64,000 nt of DNA. Origin: Aureimonas endophytica. GTDB taxonomy: Bacteria > Pseudomonadota > Alphaproteobacteria > Rhizobiales > Rhizobiaceae. Positions 16,791 to 26,012 of this stretch are shown here, in pieces; the stretch's first letter is position 1, and each line of letters starts with the position of its first letter. The stretch is taken from contig NZ_BMIQ01000011.1 of assembly GCF_014642635.1 (NCBI RefSeq), positions 37,306-101,305 on the forward strand. The letters are read 5' to 3'. The notes under the pieces were generated by a model. The model ran no database searches. It saw only the letters and a list, made by a program, of their open reading frames with translations, and had not been told where the DNA came from. Position numbers and translations under genes: made by a program.

Positions 16791-16832
16791 CGGGGCGGGG
16801 CCGATCGTCTCGCGCGGCAATGACGCCGCCTT

Positions 16833-18004
16833 CTTCTCGCTCGCGGGGAGAAGTGCCGGCAGGGCGATGAGGGGACGGCGCAGCCGAGCGGGTTTCGGAA
16901 AGTGTCCACCGCCGCAGGCCCCTCACCCGGCCCTGCGGGCCACCCTCTCCCCGCAGGGGAGAGGAAGGGCGCTCTTCCTTCTCCTGCCGTGCTGCTTCTC
17001 CCTCGCCGAAAAAGGTAGAGGCTGTGCAGCCTCCTCCTTCTCCCGAGTCGGGAGAAGGTCGCGGCAGCGGGATGAGGGAGACGTAGAGCACCAGCGTCCG
17101 CACCCACCCGCGACGCCGATGCCTGCGCCCTATGGCTCCCTCACCCGCCTGCCGGCACCCTCTCCCGGCTCGGGAGAGGGACGCGGTGGCGCCGCCCCCG
17201 CCTGTTCTACCCGGTTGCAAGAAGGCGCGGCCGCCCCACCGCCTTCTTCTCCCCTGCGGGGAGAAGTGCCGGTAGGCGATGAGGGGTCGGCGGAGCCGAG
17301 CGGGTTTGGGATAGTCTCCACCGCCGCGTGCCCCTCACCCGGCCCTGCGGGCCACCCTCTCCCCGCAGGGGAGAGGAAAGGCGCTCTTCCTACCCCGCCA
17401 TGCTGCTTCTTCCGCGCCGAAAAAAGCAGAGGCCGTGCAGCCTCCTCCTTCTCCCGAATCGGGAGAAGGTCGCGGCAGCGGGATGAGGGAAGCGTAGAGC
17501 GCGCCGGCGTCCGCACTCACCCGCGACGCCGATGCCTGCGCCCTACGGCTCCCTCACCCGCCTGCCGGCACCCTCTCCCGGCTCGGGAGAGGGACGCGGT
17601 GGAGCCGCCCTCGCCTGTTCTACCCGGTTGCAAGAAGGCGCGGCCGCCCCACCGCCTTCTTCTCCCCTGCGGGGAGAAGTGCCGGCAGGCGATGAGGGGT
17701 CGGCAGAGCCGAGCGGCCCTCCGCCAGTCTCCACCGCCGCAGGCCCCTCACCCGGCCCTGCGGGCCACCCTCTCCCCGCTGGGGAGAGGAAAGGCGCTCT
17801 TCCTACCCCGCCATGCTGCTTCTTCCGCACCGAAAAAAGCAGAGGCCGTGCAGCCTCCTCCTTCTCCCGAGCCGGGAGAAGATCGCGGCAGCGGGATGAG
17901 GGAGACGTAGAGCACCAGCGTCCGCACTCACCCGCGACGCCGATGCCTGCGCCCCACGTCTCCCTCACCCGCCTGCCGGCACCCTCTCCCGGCTCGGGAG
18001 AGGG
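16833..18004. repeat. Tandem array of composite palindromic repeats (A-B-A-B-A-B)
   Basis: The 1,286-base gap 16791-18076 has no gene. It holds three tandem units with a period of 413 bases, each made of a family-A element and a family-B element. A copies: 16833-16964, 17246-17376, 17659-17789. B copies: 17037-17180, 17448-17593, 17861-18004. Family A starts TTCTCCCCTGCGGGGAGAA and ends CTCTCCCCGCAGGGGAGAG. Family B starts TTCTCCCGAGTCGGGAGAA and ends CTCTCCCGGCTCGGGAGAG. In each, left and right halves are imperfect reverse complements (~40-base arms). Linkers are also conserved (for example GTTCTACCCGGTTGCAAGAA and CGAAAAAAGCAGAGGCCGTG), so whole units were duplicated. Confidence 0.9.
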
Positions 18005-18076
18005 ACGCGGTGGCGCGGCCTTGGGGCGTTCGGAGGCGGTGGGGCGCTTCGCTTCGCAAACGTGCGGAGGCGCGGC

Positions 18077-18724
18077 TTACCGCTCGCCGTGCCAGAGGCT
18101 CCGGATCGGTTCCCCGGCCGTGTCGGGCTTGGCGTCGCCGATGAAGATCACGACGGGGCCCGGCGCCGGCTTTTCCGGGTCGTGGAAGTCGAGAAGGCCG
18201 GGATGGATCGCCTGCACGAAGGCCGGCATCCGGCCGGCGCGGCGCAGGAGATGGTCGATCACCACCTGGTCGCCATGGACGGCGTTCGGCACCGCGCCGC
18301 AGGCGCCGGGCGCCATCCAACGCGCCGGATCGGCGGCGAAGGTCTCGAAGACGAAGCCGAGCTCGTCGCCGGTCCAGCGCAGGATCGCGCTCGACAGCCG
18401 GCCCTTGTGGAAATGATCCTCCATCGCGGCGAGGCCCGGCACCGTCAGCGCCGAGGCGTCGCCGGTCAGCACCGTGTCGAGGTCGAGAAGCACGACCGTG
18501 CCGGAAAAGAGCCCGGGCCGGAAGGCCTCGATCTTCGACCACCAGGCCGGCCAATCCTTGGCGAGCGGCAGGGTCTCGACGCCCGGCAGGTCGAGCGCGA
18601 GGTCGGTGAGGCAGACGAAGCGGGAGAAGCCCGGCGCGAAGCGGCGGATGCCGCGCGCCAGCCGCTCCACCCAGGCCGCGTCGTAACGGCCGCCGCTTTT
18701 CAGGACGGTGACGAGGGTCGCCAT
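18077..18724 (-). CDS. Glycosyltransferase, GT8-like
   Basis: 215 residues of a GT-A-fold protein. The start LVTVLKSGGRYDAAWVERLARG and FVCLTD are the first strands; LLDLDTVLTG supplies a DxD metal site at 81-83. HGDQVVIDHLL and FIGDAKP near the end fit nucleotide-sugar transferases of GT8/related type. Cytosolic. It ends the leftward strand of the glycosyltransferase island, 19 bases after the GT28-like gene. Donor and acceptor cannot be named. Confidence 0.65.
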   Translation of the reverse strand: MATLVTVLKSGGRYDAAWVERLARGIRRFAPGFSRFVCLTDLALDLPGVETLPLAKDWPAWWSKIEAFRPGLFSGTVVLLDLDTVLTGDASALTVPGLAAMEDHFHKGRLSSAILRWTGDELGFVFETFAADPARWMAPGACGAVPNAVHGDQVVIDHLLRRAGRMPAFVQAIHPGLLDFHDPEKPAPGPVVIFIGDAKPDTAGEPIRSLWHGER

Positions 18725-18743
18725 GAGACCGGAGACCGCCGCG

Positions 18744-19880
18744 TCAGCCGACGACCTTCAGGAGCGGCGCGGCCTCGGTCCCGGCCCCTTCCCAGAGCTC
18801 GTCGGTGAGCCGCTCCAGCCAGGCGGCGCCCTTGGCGGCGGCCTCGCCGTCGTAGAGCGGGGCGATCGCGGCCGGGTCGAGCGCCCGCGCCTTCGCCAGA
18901 AGGTCCTGCCAGGCGGCGAGATCGCTCGGCCAGGCCGGCGCGCCGACGGCGGCGCCGAGCCGCACCAGCGCCTCGGCCTTGCGCCGCTGCTCGCCAAAAT
19001 AGCGCCATTCCGGCAGGACCAGGAGCCGGCGGCCGATGCGGGCGATCTCGTGCACCGTGTTGTCGCCGGCCGAGGCGATGACGAGATCGGCGGCGGCGAG
19101 ATAGTCCGTCACATTCGCCACCCAGCCGAGTTCGGCGAGATTGGCGAAATCGGTCTCGTGCCCCTCGCGGTGTGTCGGACCGATCGCCAGCCAGAGCGCG
19201 TCCGGCGCGGCGCGCGCCGCGACGGTGAGCGGCGCATAGGGCGTGCCGCTGCCCCCGCCGCCGGTGACGGCGACGATGATCTCGCGCTTCGGATCGAGCC
19301 CCAGGCGGCGGCGCGCCTCGTCGCGCGTCGGCACTTCGGCGAGCGTCGTGCAGAGACCGCCGGTATAGAAGGTCTTCGCCCGGAGCGCCGCAGGATAGTC
19401 GTCCTGCTCCAGCCGCTCGTCGAAGGGCGCGAGCATGCCGACCGCCGCCTCATAGGCGCCGACATGGCCGATGTCGGCGCGGTCGCCATGCATGCGGATC
19501 TGGACGGAGGGAACGCTGGCGACGCGCGACAGAAGGCCGATCTCGGCCGAGACGTCGACGACGAAGAGGCCGCTCTGGCGATCGTCGAGATGGTCGAGGA
19601 TGAGGCGCATGGTGCGGCGCATCTCGGCGAGGCCGAGCGGCACGCAATGCATCACCTGCGGCGTCGGCTCGGCATGGAGGCGTGGCGTCGGCACGGCGGC
19701 GCCGATCATGTTGGGCAGGGGCACGATTTCGATGTCGCGGGAAAAGCCGTCGAAGAGCTGCGGCCCGGCGGTGAGCATCGAGACCGGCCGGTCGCGGGCG
19801 AATTCGGCGGCGAGCGCCATCGTGCGGTTGGCGTGGCCGCGTCCCTGATGATGGACGAAGAACGAGATCGGCTTCTTCAC
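18744..19880 (-). CDS. MurG/UGT-like glycosyltransferase (GT28-type)
   Basis: 378 residues from a GTG start preceded by GGAAGG at ten bases; the longer in-frame opening upstream is antisense to the next genes. Residues 12-16 are QGRGH, the glycine-rich acceptor loop typical of GT28/GT1 proteins, and the C-terminal half carries the donor site (VTGGGGSGTPYAPL, ASAGDNTVHEIARIGRRLLVLP). Probably transfers a sugar from a UDP-sugar to a lipid or saccharide. Operon with the GT8-like gene at 18077. The divergent GT29-like gene starts 171 bases away. Confidence 0.75.
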   Translation of the reverse strand: MKKPISFFVHHQGRGHANRTMALAAEFARDRPVSMLTAGPQLFDGFSRDIEIVPLPNMIGAAVPTPRLHAEPTPQVMHCVPLGLAEMRRTMRLILDHLDDRQSGLFVVDVSAEIGLLSRVASVPSVQIRMHGDRADIGHVGAYEAAVGMLAPFDERLEQDDYPAALRAKTFYTGGLCTTLAEVPTRDEARRRLGLDPKREIIVAVTGGGGSGTPYAPLTVAARAAPDALWLAIGPTHREGHETDFANLAELGWVANVTDYLAAADLVIASAGDNTVHEIARIGRRLLVLPEWRYFGEQRRKAEALVRLGAAVGAPAWPSDLAAWQDLLAKARALDPAAIAPLYDGEAAAKGAAWLERLTDELWEGAGTEAAPLLKVVG

Positions 19881-20051
19881 GCGAGCGACACCTTCCGCGG
19901 GTGGGAATCTTTGCCCGCTAAGATGCGGCAGGCGCTCCCCGCGTCCATGCGGCGGAAAGCCTCTTTGCGCATGTGGCGAAGCATCGCCGGCCCCTGGCCG
20001 CCGGGCGGAACGGCCGTATCTAGGCGCGAAATCCCAACGCCCGGATGCCGC

Positions 20052-20693
20052 GTGCCCTCTTCCGCCCCCTCTCTCGCTCCGCCGGCCCCAGCCCTGCCGG
20101 CCCATGTCGCGATCGTCGGCAACGCACCCGGCGCGGCGCTGCCGGCCCCCGCGATCGACGCGGCGGACTGGGTGGTGCGCTTCAACAACGCGCCGGGCTT
20201 CGACGGCCGGGCGGGCCGGCGCGTCACCCATCTCGCCCTCGTCAATCACGGCGGCCAGATGCGGGAATGGCTGGCCGATCCCGGCTTTCGCGACCGTCCG
20301 GCGGTGCGCGCGGCGGAGCGCTTCCTCTTTCCCTTCGGCCGGAAGAGCGAGCCCGTCGAGGCGCAGGGCGAGGACGGCCGCGACTGGACCAAGGCGGCGC
20401 TGGCGATGCTGGCGCCGCTCGGCCGGCCGGTGGACCTTTTGCCGCCGGCGATCCCCGCCGAGGCGGGGCGGCTCCTCGCCATGCCCGAACGGCCTGTGCC
20501 GGTGCCGAGCACCGGCTTTCTCGTGACGCTGTATCTTCTCCGCAGCCTGCCGGCCGCCACGCGGATCGAGGTCTTCGGCTTCGGCTTTTCCGGCTGGGAC
20601 GGCCATTCCTGGACGGCCGAGCGGCGCTGGTTCGAGGCGATGGCGGCGGCGAACCGGCTCCGTCTCCACCCGGTCGCGGGCGCGCCGGCATGA
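20052..20693 (+). CDS. GT29 (sialyltransferase)-like glycosyltransferase
   Basis: 213 residues from GTG 20052; ATG 19971 in the same frame is the alternative, and neither has a strong Shine-Dalgarno. The sequence AIVGNAPGAALP, DWVVRFNNAPGFDG, VTHLALVN and VPSTGFLVTLYLL resembles the L- and S-sialylmotifs of GT29, and ends with EVFGFGFSGWDGHSW. Bacterial members of this group are poorly characterised and are sometimes labelled urease operon accessory protein. Its stop overlaps the next start (ATGA), so it is coupled to the zinc-ribbon GT2. Acceptor and donor unknown; sialic acid itself is not implied. Confidence 0.6.
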   Translation: MPSSAPSLAPPAPALPAHVAIVGNAPGAALPAPAIDAADWVVRFNNAPGFDGRAGRRVTHLALVNHGGQMREWLADPGFRDRPAVRAAERFLFPFGRKSEPVEAQGEDGRDWTKAALAMLAPLGRPVDLLPPAIPAEAGRLLAMPERPVPVPSTGFLVTLYLLRSLPAATRIEVFGFGFSGWDGHSWTAERRWFEAMAAANRLRLHPVAGAPA

Positions 20694-21664
20694 GCGAGGC
20701 GCGCTGTCCGGTCTGCGCCGCCCGCCTCTGGCAGGAGACGGCGCGGCAGCTGCGCTTTCCGGGAGAGCTGCGCTCCTATCGGTTCGCCTGCGGCTCCTGC
20801 GGCCTCCTCGCCGACGATCCGGCGGAGGCGGCAGGCGCCCGGGACGCACTCGACCGGCGCCTCGCCGCGCCCACCTTCGCCGCCGATCCCGCCCTGCCCT
20901 TCGGCCTCGACCTCTATACGCTGCGCACCGCCGCGACGCGGTTCGGCCGGCGCGCGGTACCGGGCGACGCGGCGCAGGCGGCCGCGCTGCGCGAGCCGCA
21001 TGGCGCGCTCGCCGCCGTCGCCGGGCTCGCCGATCTCGATGCCGGGCTCGCGCCGCGCGTCGCGCTCGGCCTCCTCTGCCGGGCGCGGGATCTGCCGGCG
21101 CTCTGGCCGGGGCTCGCCGCCCATGCCGCCTGGACGGACGAGATCCATCTCCTTCTCGACGGCGAGGCGCCTCCCGCCCCGCCCGGTCCCGTCCCGGCGG
21201 GTCTCGCGATCCGGCTCGCCGCCCGGCCGCTCGGCGACGACTTCGCCGCCCAGCGCAACGCGCTCCAGGCGCTCGGCGGCAAGCCCTGGATGCTCCAGCT
21301 CGATGCCGACGAGACGATCGCGCCGCCGACCGGCCGGTTGCTGACCGCCCTGACCCGTCTCGCCGAGGCGAGCGGCGCCGTCTCGATCGGCCTTGCCCGG
21401 CGCAATCTCGTGGACGGAGCCCTGTCCGACCTCTTTCCCGATACGCAATATCGGCTGAACCACCGCGACATCCGCTTCGCCGGCCGGGTCCACGAGCGGC
21501 CGCAACGCGACTGGCCACAAAGCTTCATCAGCCTGCATGGACCAATCGAGCATCATCTCGGCGGCGCCCATGTCGCAGCCCGCTCGCGGCGCTACGAGGC
21601 GATCGCGCCGGGAGAGGGCCGCCTCGACGAGGAAAGCGCCCTCCGCCGGCCCTATCGCGCCTGA
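20690..21664 (+). CDS. Zinc-ribbon glycosyltransferase, GT2 (WaaE/KdtX-like)
   Basis: 324 residues. The first ~45 contain a four-cysteine zinc ribbon (Cys6, Cys9, Cys34, Cys37). The C-terminal half is GT2-like: FAAQRNALQALGGKPWMLQL, LDADE (DxD), then DTQYRLNHRDIRFAGRVHE and HHLGG, as in WaaE/SpsA-type transferases. The middle (~60-180) is an alanine-rich region without a clear match. Start is fixed by the ATGA overlap with the GT29-like gene. Its 3' end overlaps the convergent GT4 gene by 13 bases. Confidence 0.65.
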   Translation: MSEARCPVCAARLWQETARQLRFPGELRSYRFACGSCGLLADDPAEAAGARDALDRRLAAPTFAADPALPFGLDLYTLRTAATRFGRRAVPGDAAQAAALREPHGALAAVAGLADLDAGLAPRVALGLLCRARDLPALWPGLAAHAAWTDEIHLLLDGEAPPAPPGPVPAGLAIRLAARPLGDDFAAQRNALQALGGKPWMLQLDADETIAPPTGRLLTALTRLAEASGAVSIGLARRNLVDGALSDLFPDTQYRLNHRDIRFAGRVHERPQRDWPQSFISLHGPIEHHLGGAHVAARSRRYEAIAPGEGRLDEESALRRPYRA

Positions 21665-22827
21665 AAGCCGGCGATGGCCGCCGCGTAGAGCGCCAGCGTC
21701 TCGGCACCGAGCGTCGCGCGGCTGAAGCGCCCGGCGGCGGCGAGCGCCCGGTCCCGCAGCCCGGCCCGCAAGGCGGGATCGCGGAGGATCGGGCGGATCG
21801 CGTCCGCCAGCGCCGCGTCGTCGTTGCGGGCGGCCAGCCGGCCCGCCCCGGTCGCGCCGATGAAGTGGCGGGCGCTCGCATCCTCGGCGGAGGCGATCAT
21901 CGGCCGGCCATAGGCCATGCCCTCCTGATAGACGAGGCCGAAGCTCTCGTAGCGCGAGGGCGCCAGCACGGCATGGGCCGCCGCATATTCGGCCTCGAGC
22001 GCCTCGGCGCCGATCCGCCCGAGCGGGCGGAGGAGCGGGCTCGCGCCCGCCGGCAGATCGCCGGGCGGCACGCCGACGAGGCGGATCTCGAAATCCGGCA
22101 CCGCGCCCGCCGCCCTCTCGGCCGCGAGCAGCGCCGCCGCCGCGAGAATCGTGTCGAAGCCCTTGCGATGCTCGGCGCGGCCGACGAAGAGGAGCCGCAG
22201 CGGCGACGCCTCCGCCGGATAGGGCGCGCGGCTTCCCCGCGCCATTCGCTCCGGCGGCAGACTGAGGCCGATCACGGCATGAGGCACGGCCCCTTCCGCG
22301 AGGCCGTATTCGGCGAAGATGCGCCGGCCATGGTCTTCCGTGTTCGAGATCAGCCCGGCGCTATGCCGCGCCTGCCGCCGCTCCAGCCGGTCGGCGGCCC
22401 AGCCGTCGAACCGATCGCGCAAGGTCCGGGCCGGATCGCGCGAGAAGGCGGCGGGGGTCGAATGGCGGGTGACGACGGCCAAGGGCGCCCGGCCGGAGAG
22501 AAGCCCGGCCGGCGCATACCAGTTCGTCGCCTCCACTAGATCGAACGGCGCTCGCCGGTGCTCGGCGAGAACGGCGCGGCGAAAGGCGGCGGGCGCCGCC
22601 AGATGCCCGGCGCCGCCATAGAGCCGCAGGCGCCCGAGGCGGCTCGCCGGCGCGATGGCGCAGCCGACGATCGCCACTCCGTCCTGATGCTCGCGGCCGG
22701 TCCGGTCGAGCGTGAAGACGGTGACCTCGGCCCCCGCCGCGACGAGGCTCATGGCGATCTCCTGCGCGGCGGTGGAAAGGCCGCTCGGCGCCGGCGGATA
22801 ATCCCAGGCGAGAAGGGCGACGCGCAT
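21652..22827 (-). CDS. Glycosyltransferase family 4
   Basis: 391 residues, GT-B fold. N-terminal MRVALLAWDYPPAPSGLSTAAQEIA and C-terminal RLLFVGRAEHRKGFDTIL and APSRYESFGLVYQEGMAYGRP carry the Rossmann start and the E-x7-E donor site of GT4. TRHST at ~125 is the usual first-domain His. The start overlaps the stop of the upstream GT4 by one base, so both are one operon. Retaining transfer of a hexose from a nucleotide donor is expected; product unknown. Confidence 0.85.
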   Translation of the reverse strand: MRVALLAWDYPPAPSGLSTAAQEIAMSLVAAGAEVTVFTLDRTGREHQDGVAIVGCAIAPASRLGRLRLYGGAGHLAAPAAFRRAVLAEHRRAPFDLVEATNWYAPAGLLSGRAPLAVVTRHSTPAAFSRDPARTLRDRFDGWAADRLERRQARHSAGLISNTEDHGRRIFAEYGLAEGAVPHAVIGLSLPPERMARGSRAPYPAEASPLRLLFVGRAEHRKGFDTILAAAALLAAERAAGAVPDFEIRLVGVPPGDLPAGASPLLRPLGRIGAEALEAEYAAAHAVLAPSRYESFGLVYQEGMAYGRPMIASAEDASARHFIGATGAGRLAARNDDAALADAIRPILRDPALRAGLRDRALAAAGRFSRATLGAETLALYAAAIAGFQAR

Positions 22828-23885
22828 CAGCAGCCGAGCATCCGGCTGTAAAGCGCGAGATAGCCCTCGGCCATGCGATCGGCGGTGAAGCGCTCCTCGA
22901 AGCGGCGCCGGACACCCGCCCGGTCGATCGACCCGATGCGCCGCAGGGCCGCCACCGCCTCCTCCTCCGATTCCACGATGAAGCCGGTGACGCCGTCCTC
23001 GACGATTTCCGGCACGCTGCCGCGCCGCCAGGCGATCACCGGCGTGCCGCAGGCCATGGCCTCGATCATCACCAGGCCGAAGGGCTCCGGCCAGTCGATC
23101 GGGAAGAGAAGGGCCTCGGCGCCGGCGAGCAGCGTGCCCTTGTCGCGGTCGCCGAGCGGGCCGACATAGACCGCCGTCTCCGACAGGAGCGGGCGCACCT
23201 CGCGGTCGAAATAAAGCGGATTGCCGACATCCACCGTGCCGGCGAGCCGGATCGGCCGGGCGGCGGCACGGGCGACGCGGATCGCCCGGTCCGGCCGCTT
23301 CTGGTCGGTCATGCGGCCGACGAAGGCGAGATAGCCTTCGGGCTTCGGCGAGAAGGCGTAGCGGTCGCGCTCGATGCCGTGATGCACGATGCCGGCGCGG
23401 TTCGACATGGGAATTCCATCCTCCTGCGCCGCCGAGATCGCGGCGACCGGCAGGTCGGGAAAGCGCGCGAAGAAAAGTTTCCGGTCGAGCTCGTCGACGC
23501 GCCAGTGGATCGTCGTCAGGCTGTGCCGGCGCCGCTCGCCCATCAAAACGGCATGGAAGAACTCGCCATGGCAATGGACGATGTCGAACCCGTCCAGCCG
23601 CTCGCGCAGATCCTCCAGCCGCGCCGCTTCCAGGACGGCCGGGATCGAGGGCGGCACCGTGCCGTGCTCGGCCTCCAACGCGGCGAGGCTTGGCAGGTTT
23701 CCCACAAGAGTCACATCTGTCGCACTGTCCGAAGCGGCGAACAACGTTACTTCGACTCCGAGTCGTCCAAGGGCGACCGAGAGGTCGTGAATGACCCGCT
23801 CGGTTCCGCCATGGTCTTTAGGCGGGACAGGAAATATCGTTGGGGCAACCTGAGCGACACGAAACTTGGTTGTTCTTTCGGACAT
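22827..23885 (-). CDS. Glycosyltransferase family 4
   Basis: 352 residues. GT4 features: VAPTIFPVPPKDHGGTERVI at the N-terminus, HCHGEFFH, YLAFVGRMTDQKRPDRAI, and the donor motif PEPFGLVMIEAMACGTPVIA. Members of this branch act in the synthesis of glycosides or exopolysaccharides. It is the first gene of the leftward GT4 pair and diverges from the SPS-SPP gene across only 54 bases, so the two directions may be co-regulated. Confidence 0.85.
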   Translation of the reverse strand: MSERTTKFRVAQVAPTIFPVPPKDHGGTERVIHDLSVALGRLGVEVTLFAASDSATDVTLVGNLPSLAALEAEHGTVPPSIPAVLEAARLEDLRERLDGFDIVHCHGEFFHAVLMGERRRHSLTTIHWRVDELDRKLFFARFPDLPVAAISAAQEDGIPMSNRAGIVHHGIERDRYAFSPKPEGYLAFVGRMTDQKRPDRAIRVARAAARPIRLAGTVDVGNPLYFDREVRPLLSETAVYVGPLGDRDKGTLLAGAEALLFPIDWPEPFGLVMIEAMACGTPVIAWRRGSVPEIVEDGVTGFIVESEEEAVAALRRIGSIDRAGVRRRFEERFTADRMAEGYLALYSRMLGC

Positions 23886-23939
23886 CTTCGCTCCGGTTTC
23901 CGTTTCGGCGACTAAGTATCGGCTAAAGGGAGGCGGTCA

Positions 23940-26012
23940 ATGTTCATCCTGCATTTGGCGCTTCAGGGATGCCTGCGCGGCGCGAATGTCGAATATGGCC
24001 TGACCGCCGATACGGGCGGCCATATCCGCTATCTGCTCGACCTCGTGGAGGCCTCGGCCAAGGACTCGGCCGTGTCCCGCATCGTCGTCGCGACACGCCG
24101 TTTCGACAGCGCCTTCGGGCCCGACTATGCCGCGCCGGTCGAGCGCCTGTCCGACAAGGTCGAGATCGTGCGGCTCGCCTCGCGCGATCCCGGCTATCTC
24201 GCCAAGGAACAGCTTCACACCGAGATCGCGTCCTACGCGGAAAATCTTCTCGCCTTCATCGCCGGCGAGCCGGTCCGGCCGGACCTGATCCACGCCCATT
24301 ATGCCGACGCGGCCGCCGTCGCGGCCATCGTCAAGCAAAGGCTTGAGATTCCGTTCCTGTTCACCGCCCATTCGCTCGGCCGCGTGAAGGAGCGGGCCTT
24401 CGGTCGCGCCGCCTTCGGCTGCGAGGAACTGGGCCCGCGCATCGCCAGCGAGGAACTGGCCTTGCGCGAGGCCGATGCCGTGATCGCCTCCTCCCGCGAC
24501 GAGGCGGAGGTGCAATATGCCGCCTATGCCGGCTACGCGCCGGGCCGCATCCGCATCCTGCCGCCGGGCAGCGATCTCGACCGCTTCGCCGGCGCCCGCG
24601 CGACGCCGGAGGTGGAGGCGATGCTCGGCCGCTTCCTGCACGCGCCGGAGAAGCCGGCGATCCTGGCGCTCGCCCGGCCCGTGCGCAAGAAGAACCTCGC
24701 CGCCCTTCTCACCGCCTATGGCGAGAGCGCAGAATTGCAGGCGCTGGCCAATCTCGTCCTCGTCGCCGGCACGCGCGCCGACTATGCCGAGCTCGACGGC
24801 GACATGGCCGAGACGATCCGCGATCTCCTGCATCTCATCGACCGCTACGATCTCTACGGCAAGGTCGCCTATCCGAAGACGCACCGGCCGGGCGACGTGC
24901 CGGGCCTCTATGCCTATGCGCGCGAGCGGCGCGGCGTCTTCGTCAATCCGGCGCTGAACGAGCCCTTCGGCCTCACGCTTCTCGAAGCCTCGGCGGTCGG
25001 CCTGCCGCTCGTCGCCACCGATTCCGGCGGGCCGAACGACATCGTGGAAATGTGCGGCAACGGGCTTCTCGTCGATCCGCGCTCGCCGAAGGCGATCGCG
25101 GACGGCATCGCCCGCATCCTGAAGGACCCGGCGCTCTGGGACCGCTTCTCCGCCGCCGGCGACGTCGCGGCGAAGGCCTATGACTGGCGGCGACATGCCG
25201 CGCGCTATCATGGCCTGGCGCGCTCGCTGCTCGACCCGAAGCCCGGCATCGCCGCGCCCGAGCAGCTTCTCATCTGCGACATCGACAATACGCTGGTCGG
25301 CTGCCGCGACTGCCTCCAGGCCTTCGGCGAATGGCGCGAGAAGCAGGACCGCCTCGCCTTCGGCGTCGCGACCGGACGTTCCTTCCACAGCGCCATGGCG
25401 ATCCTCGAACAGCAGGAGACGCCGCGCCCGCAGGTGATGATCACCTCGGTCGGCTCGGAGATCTATCACCTGGAGCCGAACGGCACGACCTATGCCGAGG
25501 ACGCGGACTGGCGCGCCATCGTCTCGAAGGGCTGGAACCCTGCGGCGGTGCGCGAGGCGCTGATCGATCTTCCCGGCCTCCACCCCCAGGCGCCGCTCGA
25601 ACAGCGCAGCCACAAGCTCAGCTATTTCAGCGACGGCAGCCGCACGATCGTGCGGCGCGTCCGCGCCCGGCTGGAGGCGGCGGGCCTCCGCTGCTCGGTC
25701 ATCCACAGTCATGCCCGCTATCTCGACGTGCTGCCGCTGCGCGCCTCCAAGGGCACGGCCGTCGATTTCGTGCGCCGCCGCTACGGCCTGTCGGAGCAGG
25801 CCGTTTTCGTCGCGGGCGATTCCGGCAACGATATCGAGATGCTGCGCACCCTGCCGCAGGCGATCATCGTCGCGAATTTCTCCGACGATCTGGCGAGCCT
25901 GCCGGCTTTGTCGCATTCCTACGTGGCGCGCGGCAAATATGCGCTCGGCATCATGGAGGGCGTCGATCATTTCCGCGGCCGGGCGATGAGCGCATGCGAA
26001 CCAGCGTCCTGA
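23940..26012 (+). CDS. Bifunctional sucrose-phosphate synthase / sucrose-phosphate phosphatase-type protein
   Basis: 690 residues. Residues ~1-430 are a GT4 sucrose-phosphate synthase domain: LTADTGGHIRYLLDLVEA, HAHYADAAA, FTAHSLGRVK, LARPVRKKN, THRPGDVPGLY and NPALNEPFGLTLLEA all align with SPS hallmarks. Residues ~440-680 are a HAD-IIB phosphatase: CDIDNTL (nucleophile and acid Asp), SHKLSYF and GDSGNDIEML. Together they would make sucrose from UDP-glucose and fructose-6-phosphate. Mannosylfructose (GDP-mannose donor), known from Agrobacterium with separate MfpsA/MfpsB proteins, is an alternative. AGGGAGG precedes the ATG. The product is likely a compatible solute. Confidence 0.85.
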   Translation: MFILHLALQGCLRGANVEYGLTADTGGHIRYLLDLVEASAKDSAVSRIVVATRRFDSAFGPDYAAPVERLSDKVEIVRLASRDPGYLAKEQLHTEIASYAENLLAFIAGEPVRPDLIHAHYADAAAVAAIVKQRLEIPFLFTAHSLGRVKERAFGRAAFGCEELGPRIASEELALREADAVIASSRDEAEVQYAAYAGYAPGRIRILPPGSDLDRFAGARATPEVEAMLGRFLHAPEKPAILALARPVRKKNLAALLTAYGESAELQALANLVLVAGTRADYAELDGDMAETIRDLLHLIDRYDLYGKVAYPKTHRPGDVPGLYAYARERRGVFVNPALNEPFGLTLLEASAVGLPLVATDSGGPNDIVEMCGNGLLVDPRSPKAIADGIARILKDPALWDRFSAAGDVAAKAYDWRRHAARYHGLARSLLDPKPGIAAPEQLLICDIDNTLVGCRDCLQAFGEWREKQDRLAFGVATGRSFHSAMAILEQQETPRPQVMITSVGSEIYHLEPNGTTYAEDADWRAIVSKGWNPAAVREALIDLPGLHPQAPLEQRSHKLSYFSDGSRTIVRRVRARLEAAGLRCSVIHSHARYLDVLPLRASKGTAVDFVRRRYGLSEQAVFVAGDSGNDIEMLRTLPQAIIVANFSDDLASLPALSHSYVARGKYALGIMEGVDHFRGRAMSACEPAS

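Noticed and set aside
16750-17910. Open frames encoding peptides such as PHPALRATLSPQGRG
   Set aside because: These are translations of the A and B repeats, a frequent source of spurious annotated proteins.
16833-18004. CRISPR array
   Set aside because: Repeat units are ~413 bases with palindromic internal structure and no short unique spacers; no cas genes.
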